From Pseudomonas sp. RGM2987 (GTDB taxonomy: Bacteria > Pseudomonadota > Gammaproteobacteria > Pseudomonadales > Pseudomonadaceae): a stretch of DNA of 64,000 nucleotides. How positions within the stretch are numbered: position 1 is the stretch's first letter; the number at the start of each line of letters is the position of its first letter. This document shows positions 12,701 through 21,151 of this stretch, piece after piece. A model generated the notes under the pieces. The model was not told the DNA's origin. It was given only the letters and a program-made list of their open reading frames with translations, and ran no database searches. Made by a program: the position numbers and the translations under genes. The stretch is from contig NZ_JALJDX010000222.1 of NCBI RefSeq assembly GCF_022952855.1, forward strand, positions 264,608 to 328,607, given 5' to 3'.

Positions 12701-15700
12701 TTTCTTCGTCCTGCACGTCGACCAAGGGCAACTCAAGCTCAGTGCGGGCCAGGATCAGCTGGCTCGGCCCTTCGGCTTGGTTGATGAATCCGGTGCGCAG
12801 CACTTCGTGCCGATCCACCACAGCCTGCAGCGCAGCCCGCAGGTCGGCGATGTGCAACTCGCCGGTCAAGCGAACGGCGCCTGCCAGGTTATAGGCGGGG
12901 CTGTGGGGATCCAGCTGTTGCAGAAACCACAGACGTTGCTGGGCAAACGACAGCGGCAGCTTGTCAGGGCGCGGCAACAGCGTTGGCGACGCTTTCACAG
13001 TGCCAGCCTGGTTTTCCAGCCAATCGGCCATGGCGGCGATGGTCGGGCGTTCGAAGACCACGCGCAGGGGCAAATCCTTGCCAGTGAGTTTGCCGATCAG
13101 GCCAATCAGTTGAGTGGCCAGCAGCGAATGACCGCCCAGCTCGAAGAAGTTGTCCTCGACACCCACCTGGCCGAGCCCCAGCACGCTCTGCCACGCCTCG
13201 ACCATCTGGCTTTGCAGCTCGCTGCTGGGCGCAACGTAGCGGGCCTGGCTCTGCGCGGCAAAATCCGGGGCGGGCAAGGATTTTCGATCGATCTTGCCGT
13301 TGCCATTGAGCGGGAAGCGCTCCAGGAACACAAATGCGCCGGGCGTCATGTAGGGTGGGAGATGGCCCAGGACATGCTCGCGCAAGGCCTCGATACTCAC
13401 GTGTGCATCGCCCACCACATAGGCCACCAGCACCTTGGCGCGTTGCTGATCGTCACGGGCGACGACCACGGCTTCCCGGACGCCGGGGTAATGGCTCAGG
13501 CAGGCTTCGATTTCGTCCAGTTCAATGCGATGCCCGCGGATCTTGACCTGATGGTCGGTACGGCCAACGTATTCAAGATCGCCGTTGGGCAGGAAGCGCG
13601 CCAGGTCACCGGTGCGATAGAGACGCGAACCGTCGTTGGCAATCGGGTCCGGCAGGAACACCGCCGCCGTGCGCGCCGGGTCTGCCATGTAGCCGCGTCC
13701 GACGCCGACACCGGCGACGAAAATCTCCCCCACCGCACCGGCCGGTATGGGTTGCAGGTCGGCGTCGAGCAGGTACAAGCGGTTGTTCAGGGTGGCGCGG
13801 CCGATGGGCACGTTGATGCGTTGTTCCGGCAGACGTTCGAGCAACGGATGGAACGCGACATCATCGGAGCATTCGGCGGGCCCATAGGCGTTCATCAGCG
13901 GAATGGCGGGATAGCGGTCGAACCAGCGACGCGCCAGGGCCGGCGTCAGCGCCTCGCCGGTGGCCAGCACCCAGCGCAGTGGCGAGTGCTCGAGCCCCGC
14001 GTCGAGCAGGCTCTGCATCAGCGACGGCACGGCTTCGAGGATACTGATGCCGTGCCGTTCGATGGCCGCCGCCAGCGCATCGGGATCCTGCGCGATGCAA
14101 TCGCCGAGGATCACCGTGCGTGCCCCCAGCACCAGGCCGGCCAGGGTTTGCCAGACAGAAATGTCGAAGCATTGCGGCGCGGTCTGGGCAATCACATCGG
14201 ACGCATCGAGCCCCAGCCCCGGCAGTTTGCCGAGGATGTTGTTGAGCATGCCCGCGTGCGCCACCATGGCCCCTTTGGGCGTGCCGGTGGAGCCGGACGT
14301 GAAGATGCAATAGGCCAACGAAAGGTCGTGGACCGCAAGGTCCAGGTCTTCATCGCTGTAGCTGTTCAATACCGCAGGATCGTAGAGCACAGCCTTGGGA
14401 GGCTGTTCGAGCAGCTCCACCGCCTCCAGCGCCAGCTCGCCGAGCCCCGCACTGTGAACCAGCAACGGCGTTCGGCTCTGGCGCAGGACCTGGGCCAAGC
14501 GCTGAGGTGGATTGCGTGGGTCTAGCGGCAGCCAACCGGCACCGGCCTTGAGGGTGGCAAGGATCATCACCACCAGGTCCAGGCCACGCTCGTCGAACAC
14601 CGCGATCAAGTCGCCGGCGTTGACACCCTGGGCGCGCAAATGCCGAGCCAGACGGTTGGCGGCGCGGTTCACCTGATCGAACGTCAGGCTTTGGTCGCCG
14701 TGAACCATGGCAATGCGCTCGGGCGTCAGGCGAACCTGTTGCTGCAATCGCTCGATGTACAAGGGTTGCAGCAGCTGTTCGTCGGCCGCCAGGCCTCCAC
14801 CGGCCCAGACCTGATGCTGGTGCGCGATTTCGCGCTCATCGAGCATCGCCAGGTGGTGCAGCGGTGTCTCTGGATGAGTCTGCAAGGCCGCACCGATGTT
14901 CAGCAGCAACGTGCGGAAGTGACGCAGCATCTGCTCGATTTCTTCGCGCAGGAACCAGTCGGTCTGATAGGTCAATTGCAGGTGCAGGCGCTCACCCGGA
15001 ACGATCACCACCGTGATGGGGTAGTTGGTGTGGGTGCGGTTGGCCATGTCGCTGATCAGGTAGTCCAGTTGCCCCTGACGCAAGTCGGCGGCAATGGGCG
15101 CGTTCTCGAACACGAACAGGCTCTGGAACAGGTCCTGGCGCTGCACTTCGCTCCAGCGCTGGATCTCGGCCAGGGACACGCTTTCGTGTTCGCGCAGGCT
15201 CAGGTTCTCGGTCTGCAAGGCCTTCAGCCATGGACCCAACGCGTCATCCGGGCGCATGCTCCAGCGCAGTGGCAGGCTGTTGATGAACAGGCCGACGATA
15301 CTTTCCATACCTTGCAGGTGAACCGGCCGACCGGCGACCGTGATACCGAATACCAGGTCGCGATCCCCGCTGTAGCGCGCCAACAGCAAAGCCCAGGCCC
15401 CCTGCACCAGCGTGTTCAGGGTAATGCCGTGCCGGGCCGCCGCGCTTTGCAGGGCGAGGGTCTGCTCGAGCGCCAGGTGTTCGACGCAGTCTTCAACGGG
15501 CTCCGCGGCCCCCTGGATCCGGCCGACATGCCCGAAGCCAAACTCGTTGGGGGTGTCGAACCCCGCCAGGCGCTGCTGCCAGAACGCCTGGTGGTCCTGC
15601 GGCTTCTGGGTTTCCAGCCAGCGAATGAAATCGCGATACGGACGCGGCGCCGGCAGATTCAGGCGCCGGCCTTCCTGGGCGGCACGGTAGCCGTTGAGGA

Positions 15701-16196
15701 AGTCCATCATGATGATCGAGAAGCACCACGCGTCCATCAGGATGTGGTGGTAGCTGCGCACGAATTGATAGGTGTCGGGCGCCAATTTGTACAGCCTGAC
15801 CCGCATCAGGGGCGCCTTGGTAAAGTCCAGTCCCTGGGCCCGCTCTTCACTGAGCAGGTGCTCCAGGCGCTCCTGTTGCTCGCCTTCGCTCAGGTGCGAC
15901 CAGTCCTCATAAGTGATCGGCAATTCGACCTGTTTGTGCACGACTTGCATCGGACGCTTTTGCTGCTTCCAGACAAAGGAGGTGCGCAGCAATTCATGGC
16001 GCTCCACCACCTGCGCCCAGGCCTGACGGAACGCTGCCAGGTCGAGATTCGGCATGACCATGACATGACGGTATTGCAGCAGGTACATGCCCTTGCCAGG
16101 GTACAAGAGACTGTGGAACAGCAATCCCTGCTGCATGGGTGCCAGCGGATAAATCGCTTCGATATTGCGCGAAAGTGCTTTGACCTTGTCGTTCAT
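6732..16196 (-). CDS. NRPS 2 of the siderophore cluster, three modules C-A-T-C-A-T-C-A-T
   Basis: A 3,154-residue nonribosomal peptide synthetase adding three amino acids. Domains: C (YPLAPMQQG at the N-terminus and HHILMDAW near residue 150; this N-terminal signature is usual in C domains that accept a D-residue donor, which fits the E domain ending NRPS 1), A (FTSGSTGTPKG near 635), T (GGHSLLATQ near 1022), C (HHIVADGWS near 1207), A (near 1677), T (near 2055), C (HHIIADA near 2242), A (near 2717), T (GGHSLLAMR near 3094). It ends about 60 residues after the last carrier serine. Specificity residues read by eye: A1 D-I-W-E-L-T-A-D-D, which I recall as a Dab-type code; A2 D-I-V-Q-I-G-G-V-Y and A3 D-M-P-Q-L-G-A-V-W, which I cannot assign. 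No E or TE domain. No strong ribosome-binding site is visible at the chosen start. Confidence 0.96.
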   Translation of the reverse strand: MNDKVKALSRNIEAIYPLAPMQQGLLFHSLLYPGKGMYLLQYRHVMVMPNLDLAAFRQAWAQVVERHELLRTSFVWKQQKRPMQVVHKQVELPITYEDWSHLSEGEQQERLEHLLSEERAQGLDFTKAPLMRVRLYKLAPDTYQFVRSYHHILMDAWCFSIIMMDFLNGYRAAQEGRRLNLPAPRPYRDFIRWLETQKPQDHQAFWQQRLAGFDTPNEFGFGHVGRIQGAAEPVEDCVEHLALEQTLALQSAAARHGITLNTLVQGAWALLLARYSGDRDLVFGITVAGRPVHLQGMESIVGLFINSLPLRWSMRPDDALGPWLKALQTENLSLREHESVSLAEIQRWSEVQRQDLFQSLFVFENAPIAADLRQGQLDYLISDMANRTHTNYPITVVIVPGERLHLQLTYQTDWFLREEIEQMLRHFRTLLLNIGAALQTHPETPLHHLAMLDEREIAHQHQVWAGGGLAADEQLLQPLYIERLQQQVRLTPERIAMVHGDQSLTFDQVNRAANRLARHLRAQGVNAGDLIAVFDERGLDLVVMILATLKAGAGWLPLDPRNPPQRLAQVLRQSRTPLLVHSAGLGELALEAVELLEQPPKAVLYDPAVLNSYSDEDLDLAVHDLSLAYCIFTSGSTGTPKGAMVAHAGMLNNILGKLPGLGLDASDVIAQTAPQCFDISVWQTLAGLVLGARTVILGDCIAQDPDALAAAIERHGISILEAVPSLMQSLLDAGLEHSPLRWVLATGEALTPALARRWFDRYPAIPLMNAYGPAECSDDVAFHPLLERLPEQRINVPIGRATLNNRLYLLDADLQPIPAGAVGEIFVAGVGVGRGYMADPARTAAVFLPDPIANDGSRLYRTGDLARFLPNGDLEYVGRTDHQVKIRGHRIELDEIEACLSHYPGVREAVVVARDDQQRAKVLVAYVVGDAHVSIEALREHVLGHLPPYMTPGAFVFLERFPLNGNGKIDRKSLPAPDFAAQSQARYVAPSSELQSQMVEAWQSVLGLGQVGVEDNFFELGGHSLLATQLIGLIGKLTGKDLPLRVVFERPTIAAMADWLENQAGTVKASPTLLPRPDKLPLSFAQQRLWFLQQLDPHSPAYNLAGAVRLTGELHIADLRAALQAVVDRHEVLRTGFINQAEGPSQLILARTELELPLVDVQDEETLHELLRQDAMTPFALETAPLLRARLYRLAPDAFVLSLNCHHIVADGWSLQLIIDEVCKQYRNLRQGLATALPAPSMQYADYALWQHQWMSSKACEQELAFWREQLAGELPVLELAADFPRPAQASQAGGRVERRLSEALTARLRAFSARHGWSNFIPMLTAFQLLLRSRGGADDILVGVPVANRHHGVLQPLVGCFVNTLVYRNKLSGERSLLQLMSELQALSVSVQSHQDLPFDYLIEQLGVVRQVSYNPLFQAMFNYFPGNALERFELTDVIAEPLDNRPDSALCDLHLDVRDSEHGISLSLQYSSDLFREETAQAMAEQYLAMLDALIEHPEGALGELAWQSAENPLARIEGPGVTGHQDILQAFVRQVARQPDATAIMAGDERLSYAELDQAAERLAAALQAHGVGIEDRVALSLPRDARLPMAMLAILKAGAAYVPLAEDTPPERGRYILEAAQPKLCLGTGASLALLAQWNSGVALLDIDALSTTDRYTAAVVAQDQLAYVLYTSGSTGQPKGVAISRGNLMNLLLAVEQAVPMTARDRVLALTTATFDIAIVELLLPLAHGASILLADREQARDPQAIDQLLMTGQPTIMQATPATWRMLVAHTSRSWQGVRAISGGEALPCALAEAIEGRGARVINGYGPTEATVYSTFEVRSGDEGVGVEVPIGHPVANTAAYVLDADLQPVAAGVPGELYLAGASLGRGYFAAARLTAAAFLPDPFVPGARMYRTGDRVRRNSHGSLDYLGRLDFQVKLRGFRIELGEIEALLARIPGVREAAVVLLGSGETASLVGYYAGDELDETMLRGALAAQLPDYMLPSQFVRLDTLPLSPSGKVDRKALPAPQQRDGQRGTLSSEWEREVARLWEELLGCTDIGAHDNFFALGGHSLLAARLVARIAEQHGRRLPLRTLFEQPVLRDFAAQVAAANVEAEGILRPSKERLAPLHFTQQRLWFLDRLQGDTQAYHLSLALRLGGTLQPSLLEQALTQLSNRQHSLRTVFSETSDGARQSVEASTTVPLSVEPLEMDEQSPGFAQKLSQEAQRPFDLSAPPLWRVRVYQGQNLCVLQVTLHHIIADARSLEIFFNELQLIYQALLEERSASLPPLPLQFPDIAASWQSPAGQARIESQLEYWRQTLEGEPPVLNLPTDRPRPAEQGYNGQRLRFSLPATLVQRLRDTAQRHGLTAFAPLLAAWKILLARHSGQREIWIGLPVAHRHQAHTDNLIGYFATTQVLRSHIDAQQPVEQFWQQLQANHLAAQQHADVPFERLVEALNVRRDLSHTPLFQALFNLIQRDAATGEQRFAGLPMQRLDVESDSALVDIGLHIEQYGDDWQCVLEYNTDLFLDRTAQRYADEYLHLLEGTLENTQARLWDIDLANTDHALALRPWNQTAEALPREADLIARFERQVALTPDALAVDCQDQQLSYAQLNALSNRLAHWLRTQGVGTDDLIAVCLTRGRWLLPTLLAIHKAGAAYLPLDPQHPADRLRFIIEHARPALVLSESLCGDVLDGVDSVWLDQLSLEACSTDNPMLTTHPEQRAYVIYTSGSTGTPKGVQVTRGNLGNLLVALDRQLPLGAADVWLASTTYAFDMCKPELFLPLVNGAAILLARREQVVDGHRLFALLRRATVFQATPAGWQILLETAQADWPPVRGLIGGEAVPAELVTELRSRGVVLINAYGPTETTVWSTTQALQDVPSGVADIGSPLLNTRCYVLDEMLRPVPLGTTGELYIAGAGVTRGYQHAAATTAAVYLPDPYASEPGSRMYRTGDLVRRRDDGRLAYVGRSDFQVKVRGFRIEPGEIESLLRRYPGVEEAVVMIDSRSQSLFAWLQAPSPVDQAELRRHLEGLLPGYMIPAGFIIQPRLALNANGKIDRKALPAPQPVTIQGVAPRTELEQQLAEIWQDLLELPQVGVFNSFFELGGHSLLAMRLMTQVESRFGVRIELRSLFHNPTIAGLAEQIEKPQGPSTDQALDEMQRLLSEMEE

Positions 16197-16212
16197 GCTG
16201 ACGGTATCCGAA

Positions 16213-16248
16213 CCTGTATGTATGCGTGTATGTATGCCTGTATGTACG
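16213..16248. repeat. Three 12-bp tandem repeats between NRPS 1 and NRPS 2
   Basis: Three near-identical 12-bp units (cctgtatgtatg, cgtgtatgtatg, cctgtatgtacg) fill most of the 67-bp gap between the stop of NRPS 1 and the start of NRPS 2. They are noncoding in both NRPS frames. Such a repeat could vary by slippage and change the spacing between the two genes; that is inference. Confidence 0.85.
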
Positions 16249-16263
16249 GCTACGCAGGGTTAA

Positions 16264-19200
16264 TCACTGCTCGAGCTGTTCGAGCAGGCCCAGGAATTCA
16301 TCGTCGGACAGGCCTGAGTCAGCGAAGTCCGAAGCCGTGGCGCGACCCACCGTGGGCGCCAGACAGTGCTCCAGCAAGTCGGCGATGCGCTGCTGGAACT
16401 GCTGGGCCAACTCGCGGACCAACGCCGGCTCGTGGATCTGCGGGTCGTAACGCCATTCGATATGCAGCCGGCCTTCGTTCACCAGCGCCGTGACGTCCAG
16501 CAGATGCGTGCGGCGGGTGCTGTCGGCGCGCATGCCTGGGCAGATCGGCCGGGCCAATCGCCAGAGCCTGGATGCCTCCAGCCATTGCTCCACCCGTCCC
16601 AGATAGTTGAAGGTCAACAGCGAGGCCGCTCCCAGGCCGTGGACCGGATCGAGGCGCAGCAATCCGTAGCCCAGGCCTTGTTCAGGCAGGCGGCGCAGGG
16701 CTTCCTTGGCTGCGATGATCGAGCGTTCCGGTTCCCAGGAGGTGTCGATGGCCAGCGGATAGCGGCTGGTGTGCCAGCCGATCGAACGGGACAGATCGGG
16801 GCCTTGCTCCCAGCCGCTGCGACCGTGGCTTTCCATTTCCAGGGTGACCCGCTCGCGTCCCTGCCACTGTCCGAGAGTACCGGCCAAGGCAGCCACCAGC
16901 AGATCCTGGACTTGCGTGCCGTAGGCGGCATGGCAATCGCCCAGCAACAACTGCGTCTGCTCAACGGTCAGTTGCGCCTCCAGCGTCCGGCTCTCACCGT
17001 ACACACTGACCTGTTCGGGCACGGTGCCCTCAGCGGCCAGTTGCTCATGCCAGTAATCCACCTGCGCCAGCACTTCGGGGTCACCCCGGTGGCGCTGCAA
17101 CGCCTCGCTCCACACATGGAAACCTGCCGTGACGGCGGGCAGTACCGCATCCGGTTGCAGGTACAGGCTCTCCAGCTCGTGCAGCAGAACCTGCCATGAC
17201 ACCGCATCGACCAACAGGTGATGGGCCGTGCAGAGCAACTCCCGGCTCTGGGTGAAATACACCCAGCGGATCAAGGGTGCCTGGGCCAGGTCCCAGCCTT
17301 GCTGCGAACGTTGCAGCAAGGCTTCGGTCAAGGGCTGTTCCTCGACCCGGAACAGCGTTTTGACCTGGTCCTGGGAAAAACCTTGATAGCGTTGCTGCCA
17401 ACCCTGCGAGGACGCTTCAAACGTCAGGCGCAGGCTGGCGTGGCGTTCAAGCAACGCGCCCAGGGCTCGGGTAAACCGTTGCTGGTCCAGTGGCTCGTCC
17501 AGGGCCAGCAGCAACGACTGGTTCCAGTGTTCGGCCAGGTTCTGTTCCTGGGAAAAAAACCATTCCTGGATCGGCGTCAAGGCGAAGGCCGTGGTCGGTT
17601 CGGGCGCGTGGCTGGCGGACTGCTCAGTCATCGCGCCAAGGTCTACCGCTTGCCCGGCCCAGCCGCGCACGGTGGGAAACTCGAAGATCTGTTTGGGCTT
17701 GAGCAGCAGGCCCTGTTGTTTGGCCCGGGCGATGATCTGCAAACTCAGGATCGAGTCGCCGCCGACCGAGAAGAAGTTGTCGTCGACCTGCAGATCCGAG
17801 TTATTGAGAATCTCCCGGGCGATCTCCAGCAGGCGCAGCTCCAGGCTGCGCTGTGGTGTCTGCACCACCCGGGCCAAGGCACGCACCGTTTGCTCGGCAA
17901 ACAACTGCTTGGGCGTCATCAAGATCTGTTGCTGGCGCGCCAGGGCGATGATTTGCAAGCCGAGAATGGAATCGCCACCCAGGGCGAAGAAGTTGTCATC
18001 GGGCCCGACCTCCTGGTTGCCGAGCATCGAGCGCCAGATGTCCAGCAACGCGGTTTCCACGGCGCTCAAGGGCTGATCGTCCGACCGCCCTGCCCCATGG
18101 GCCGGGGTCGTCGCCTGCTCAGCCAGGCGCAACAATGCCTGTCGATCGGCCTTGCCGTTGGGCAACAGCGCGAAAGCGTCGAGACAATGCCATTGCGCCG
18201 GTTGCATGTAATCCGGCAGTTGCCCTTGCAAGGTTTCCTGGATGCCGGCCAGCGCGGCTGGCGGCGCAACCAGGAAGGCGACCAGTCGATTGCCCGACAA
18301 CGGCGTCGGGCAGTTCAGCACCCTGACATCGCTGACCTGCGGCATGGCGCGCAGTTGGGCCGCGACCTCGGCTGGCTCCACCCGGTAGCCGCGGATCTTG
18401 ACCTGTTCATCGAGGCGACCGAGAAACTCCATCTGCCCCAGGTGATTGAGCCGTACCCGGTCACCGGTGCGATAACCGTGCTCACCGAAACGTGCGCGGT
18501 CGGCGTCGCTGGCACTCACATAACCCAGCGCCACGGTCGCCCCCTGAACGTACAGTTCACCGCTGACGCCTACCGGCAACAGGGTACCGTCAGGGCCGCG
18601 CACGCTGACCTGGACATTGGCGAGTGGCCGTCCCAACGGCGCGGCACCACTGGCATCCACCTCATGGGTCAACACCCCGACCGTGGTTTCGCTGGGGCCA
18701 TAGTGGTTGACGATGCGCAAATCGGCTTTCAACGCGCGCAAGCGTGTCACCAGGTCGTGGCTCAGGGCTTCGCCACCGACCACCAGGCACTGTCGTGGCA
18801 ACAACCGCTGTGGGTCCCTGGCGATCAACAAGGCGTTCAGGTGCGACGGCACGATTTTCAACAGATCGACGGGTTGGCGCGCCAGTACGGCCGCCAGTTC
18901 TTCGGCATCGAAGGCCAGGTCCTCGGCGAGCAGGCGCAGGCAGCGACCGCTGAGCAGCGCGCCGAACAAGGCGGTATGCCCCAGGTCCGTCGCGCAACTG
19001 GCCAGGCTGGCCAGGCTTGCATCGCCAGGCAGCCCCAGGCGCTCAAGGCAACCGCTCACATAATGAATCAGGTTGCCCTGACTGACCTCGACGCCCTTGG
19101 GCCGGCCACTGGAGCCCGAGGTGTAGACCACGTAAGCCGCCAGGTCGGCCGCGAGGGAAGCCCGCAATGGTGACTCACTGAACAACGGCGCAGGCGGCAA

Positions 19201-21081
19201 CGCCACCCATCGAACCTGCTCGGGCAACCACTCGGGTCGCTCGCCCTCACTGATCCAAACCTTGGGCGTGGCGTCCTGGCAGATCTCCTGCAAACGCGAC
19301 GCCGGCCATTGCGGATCGAGCGCCAGGTAAGTCGCGCCGCACTGCCACGCTGCGAGCATGTGCATCACCAGCTCACGACTGCGCGGCAAGCACAGGGCGA
19401 TGCGCTCACCGGCCAGGCTCGAATCCTGCTGCAAGCGTTCGCCACGAGCGACCACGGCACGTCCCAGCTCTGCGTAGCTGAGCGTACCCTGCTCATCCTG
19501 AAGGGCAATCGACTGGGGCTTGCGCCCACATTGCTCGGTGAATGCCTGCCAGGCGTTGCTGAAGGGAACCGGCACGTCCTCCCCTTTGAGCAACGACTGC
19601 TGCTCGGGCGCCAGCCAGTGGAGGTCGGCAAACGGCACCTGGGGCTGTTCGATCGCCGCCAGAGCCAGGGCGACGAACTGATCGCGATAGCGTTCGATCG
19701 TTTCGTGGCGATACAACGCCTTGCTGTAGCGCCACCGGCAGAGAAATCCGTCTTCTTCGTCGATGATCACCATGTTCAATTCGTGGGCCGCGCCTCGTTG
19801 CTCCGACAGCAAGCGGTCGACGTACTGCTCGAACGGTGCAATGCGTTCCTTGTTCAGCGTGAACATGTGCTGGAACAGCGGCGCCCTGCCCGCCTGGCGC
19901 GGTAGATCCAACTGCTTGACCAGGCGCGAGAACGGGTAATGGCGGTGCTGCAAGGCGTTCTTGACGGTGGCATCGACCTGCCTGGCCCACTCGCCGCTGG
20001 ACAGGTCCCGACGCAGACGGCAGCGGATGGGCAGCGGGTTGACCAGGTACCCCGGCAGGTTGACGTGTTCACGGCGCAAGCGCCAACCGCTGGGCGTTCC
20101 CAGAATGAAGTCGTCCTGGCCCGACAGCACGCCGAGAAATTGCTGGAACAGCGAGAACCACAACACATACGGCGTCACCCCCCACTCTCGGGCGACGGCG
20201 CGAAACCGCGCCGTGGTGGCCGGGTCGAAGCGGACCGACAACTCCCCGCCCTTGAATGCCTGGTTGCTGCCATAGGGGAAATCGGTAGGCAGCTCCAGGG
20301 CCGGGGCTTCGGCCAGCTGTGCCTGCCACCATGCCAGTTCCACGGGCTCGGCCGCCTCACTGCGGATATGCAAGTCGCTGCAATAGTCGCGATAGGCATC
20401 GGGATTCACGGCGGGCAGCGGCTGATCGTGGAGCAGCGCGAACAGCTCATTGAGCACGATGTAGAACGTGGCCAGATCCGCCGCGATGTGATGAATCACC
20501 AGCAGCACGCTGTGCTCGACATGACCATCGCGCGCGTTGCTGAAGAGGACTACCCGGCTGACGTCTGCGTCTTCCAGCTTGAAGGGAAGATCGGCCGTCT
20601 CGGTGATGCGTTGCTGCAACGTCTGCGCGTCCGCGTCCTGCAATGCCACGCGCTGCAACGACTGGACGCGCTCGCGGTGGCTCCATTGCAGCAAGTCACC
20701 GTTGCGCTCGGCATAGGGCGTGCACAACAACGGATAGCGCTGTTGTACGGTTGCCCAGGCGTCTTGCAGACGCTGGGGCAAGTCCTGGGTAACGAACTGT
20801 GGCTTGATCCGTCCGGCATAGGCAATGTTGTAGGCGCAGCTGTCGGGCGCAAGGCGCTGGAGAAACCAGAGCGCCTGCTCGTTGTCCGTCAGCGGTCGGG
20901 CATCGAAATAGTCGGGGTGTCGTTGCAGCCACTGCCGCACTTCAGTGTCGCGTGCATGAAGTTGGGCGTTGAGTTCTTCATCCAGCGCACCGGGCGATCC
21001 GTGCGTAACGATCAAACGACCTTCGGCTATCGATAGGCGAATTCCACGCAGCCAGCAGCGATGCATCAGGCGATCGAGCAT
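16264..21081 (-). CDS. NRPS 1 of the siderophore cluster: TubC-dock, C-A-T-T-E
   Basis: A 1,605-residue synthetase, the first NRPS gene of the cluster. Residues 1-55 match the TubC N-terminal docking domain pattern (short helix, GIRLSIAEGRLIV strands, then a helix). Then C (HHIAADL near 195), A (YTSGSSGRPKG near 650), two carrier domains in tandem (GGDSILGLQ near 1037, GGDSILSLQ near 1112) and a C-terminal epimerase-type domain (HHLLVDAVSW near 1289, followed by E-type LTFNYLGR). The A-domain residues read D-L-T-K-V-G-H-V-G, close to the Stachelhaus Asp code, so a D-Asp or D-beta-hydroxy-Asp residue is predicted. The start has AAGGAC about 6 bp upstream. If this is the initiation module, its C domain would act as an acyl-loading starter domain. 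The docking domain instead suggests an upstream partner protein, which is not seen here. Confidence 0.95.
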   Translation of the reverse strand: MLDRLMHRCWLRGIRLSIAEGRLIVTHGSPGALDEELNAQLHARDTEVRQWLQRHPDYFDARPLTDNEQALWFLQRLAPDSCAYNIAYAGRIKPQFVTQDLPQRLQDAWATVQQRYPLLCTPYAERNGDLLQWSHRERVQSLQRVALQDADAQTLQQRITETADLPFKLEDADVSRVVLFSNARDGHVEHSVLLVIHHIAADLATFYIVLNELFALLHDQPLPAVNPDAYRDYCSDLHIRSEAAEPVELAWWQAQLAEAPALELPTDFPYGSNQAFKGGELSVRFDPATTARFRAVAREWGVTPYVLWFSLFQQFLGVLSGQDDFILGTPSGWRLRREHVNLPGYLVNPLPIRCRLRRDLSSGEWARQVDATVKNALQHRHYPFSRLVKQLDLPRQAGRAPLFQHMFTLNKERIAPFEQYVDRLLSEQRGAAHELNMVIIDEEDGFLCRWRYSKALYRHETIERYRDQFVALALAAIEQPQVPFADLHWLAPEQQSLLKGEDVPVPFSNAWQAFTEQCGRKPQSIALQDEQGTLSYAELGRAVVARGERLQQDSSLAGERIALCLPRSRELVMHMLAAWQCGATYLALDPQWPASRLQEICQDATPKVWISEGERPEWLPEQVRWVALPPAPLFSESPLRASLAADLAAYVVYTSGSSGRPKGVEVSQGNLIHYVSGCLERLGLPGDASLASLASCATDLGHTALFGALLSGRCLRLLAEDLAFDAEELAAVLARQPVDLLKIVPSHLNALLIARDPQRLLPRQCLVVGGEALSHDLVTRLRALKADLRIVNHYGPSETTVGVLTHEVDASGAAPLGRPLANVQVSVRGPDGTLLPVGVSGELYVQGATVALGYVSASDADRARFGEHGYRTGDRVRLNHLGQMEFLGRLDEQVKIRGYRVEPAEVAAQLRAMPQVSDVRVLNCPTPLSGNRLVAFLVAPPAALAGIQETLQGQLPDYMQPAQWHCLDAFALLPNGKADRQALLRLAEQATTPAHGAGRSDDQPLSAVETALLDIWRSMLGNQEVGPDDNFFALGGDSILGLQIIALARQQQILMTPKQLFAEQTVRALARVVQTPQRSLELRLLEIAREILNNSDLQVDDNFFSVGGDSILSLQIIARAKQQGLLLKPKQIFEFPTVRGWAGQAVDLGAMTEQSASHAPEPTTAFALTPIQEWFFSQEQNLAEHWNQSLLLALDEPLDQQRFTRALGALLERHASLRLTFEASSQGWQQRYQGFSQDQVKTLFRVEEQPLTEALLQRSQQGWDLAQAPLIRWVYFTQSRELLCTAHHLLVDAVSWQVLLHELESLYLQPDAVLPAVTAGFHVWSEALQRHRGDPEVLAQVDYWHEQLAAEGTVPEQVSVYGESRTLEAQLTVEQTQLLLGDCHAAYGTQVQDLLVAALAGTLGQWQGRERVTLEMESHGRSGWEQGPDLSRSIGWHTSRYPLAIDTSWEPERSIIAAKEALRRLPEQGLGYGLLRLDPVHGLGAASLLTFNYLGRVEQWLEASRLWRLARPICPGMRADSTRRTHLLDVTALVNEGRLHIEWRYDPQIHEPALVRELAQQFQQRIADLLEHCLAPTVGRATASDFADSGLSDDEFLGLLEQLEQ

Positions 21082-21151
21082 TTGATGTCCTTCATTGTGC
21101 TTGTTCGAAATAGGCCGCCCATTGCGGCGGCTTTCTGAAAGGAAGAGGCGA

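Noticed and set aside
11322..14525. Open frame of 1,067 codons on the plus strand opposite NRPS 2
   Set aside because: Antisense to confirmed C, A and T domains; the composition is that of a shadow frame. The same holds for 6840-9749 and 14640-16493.
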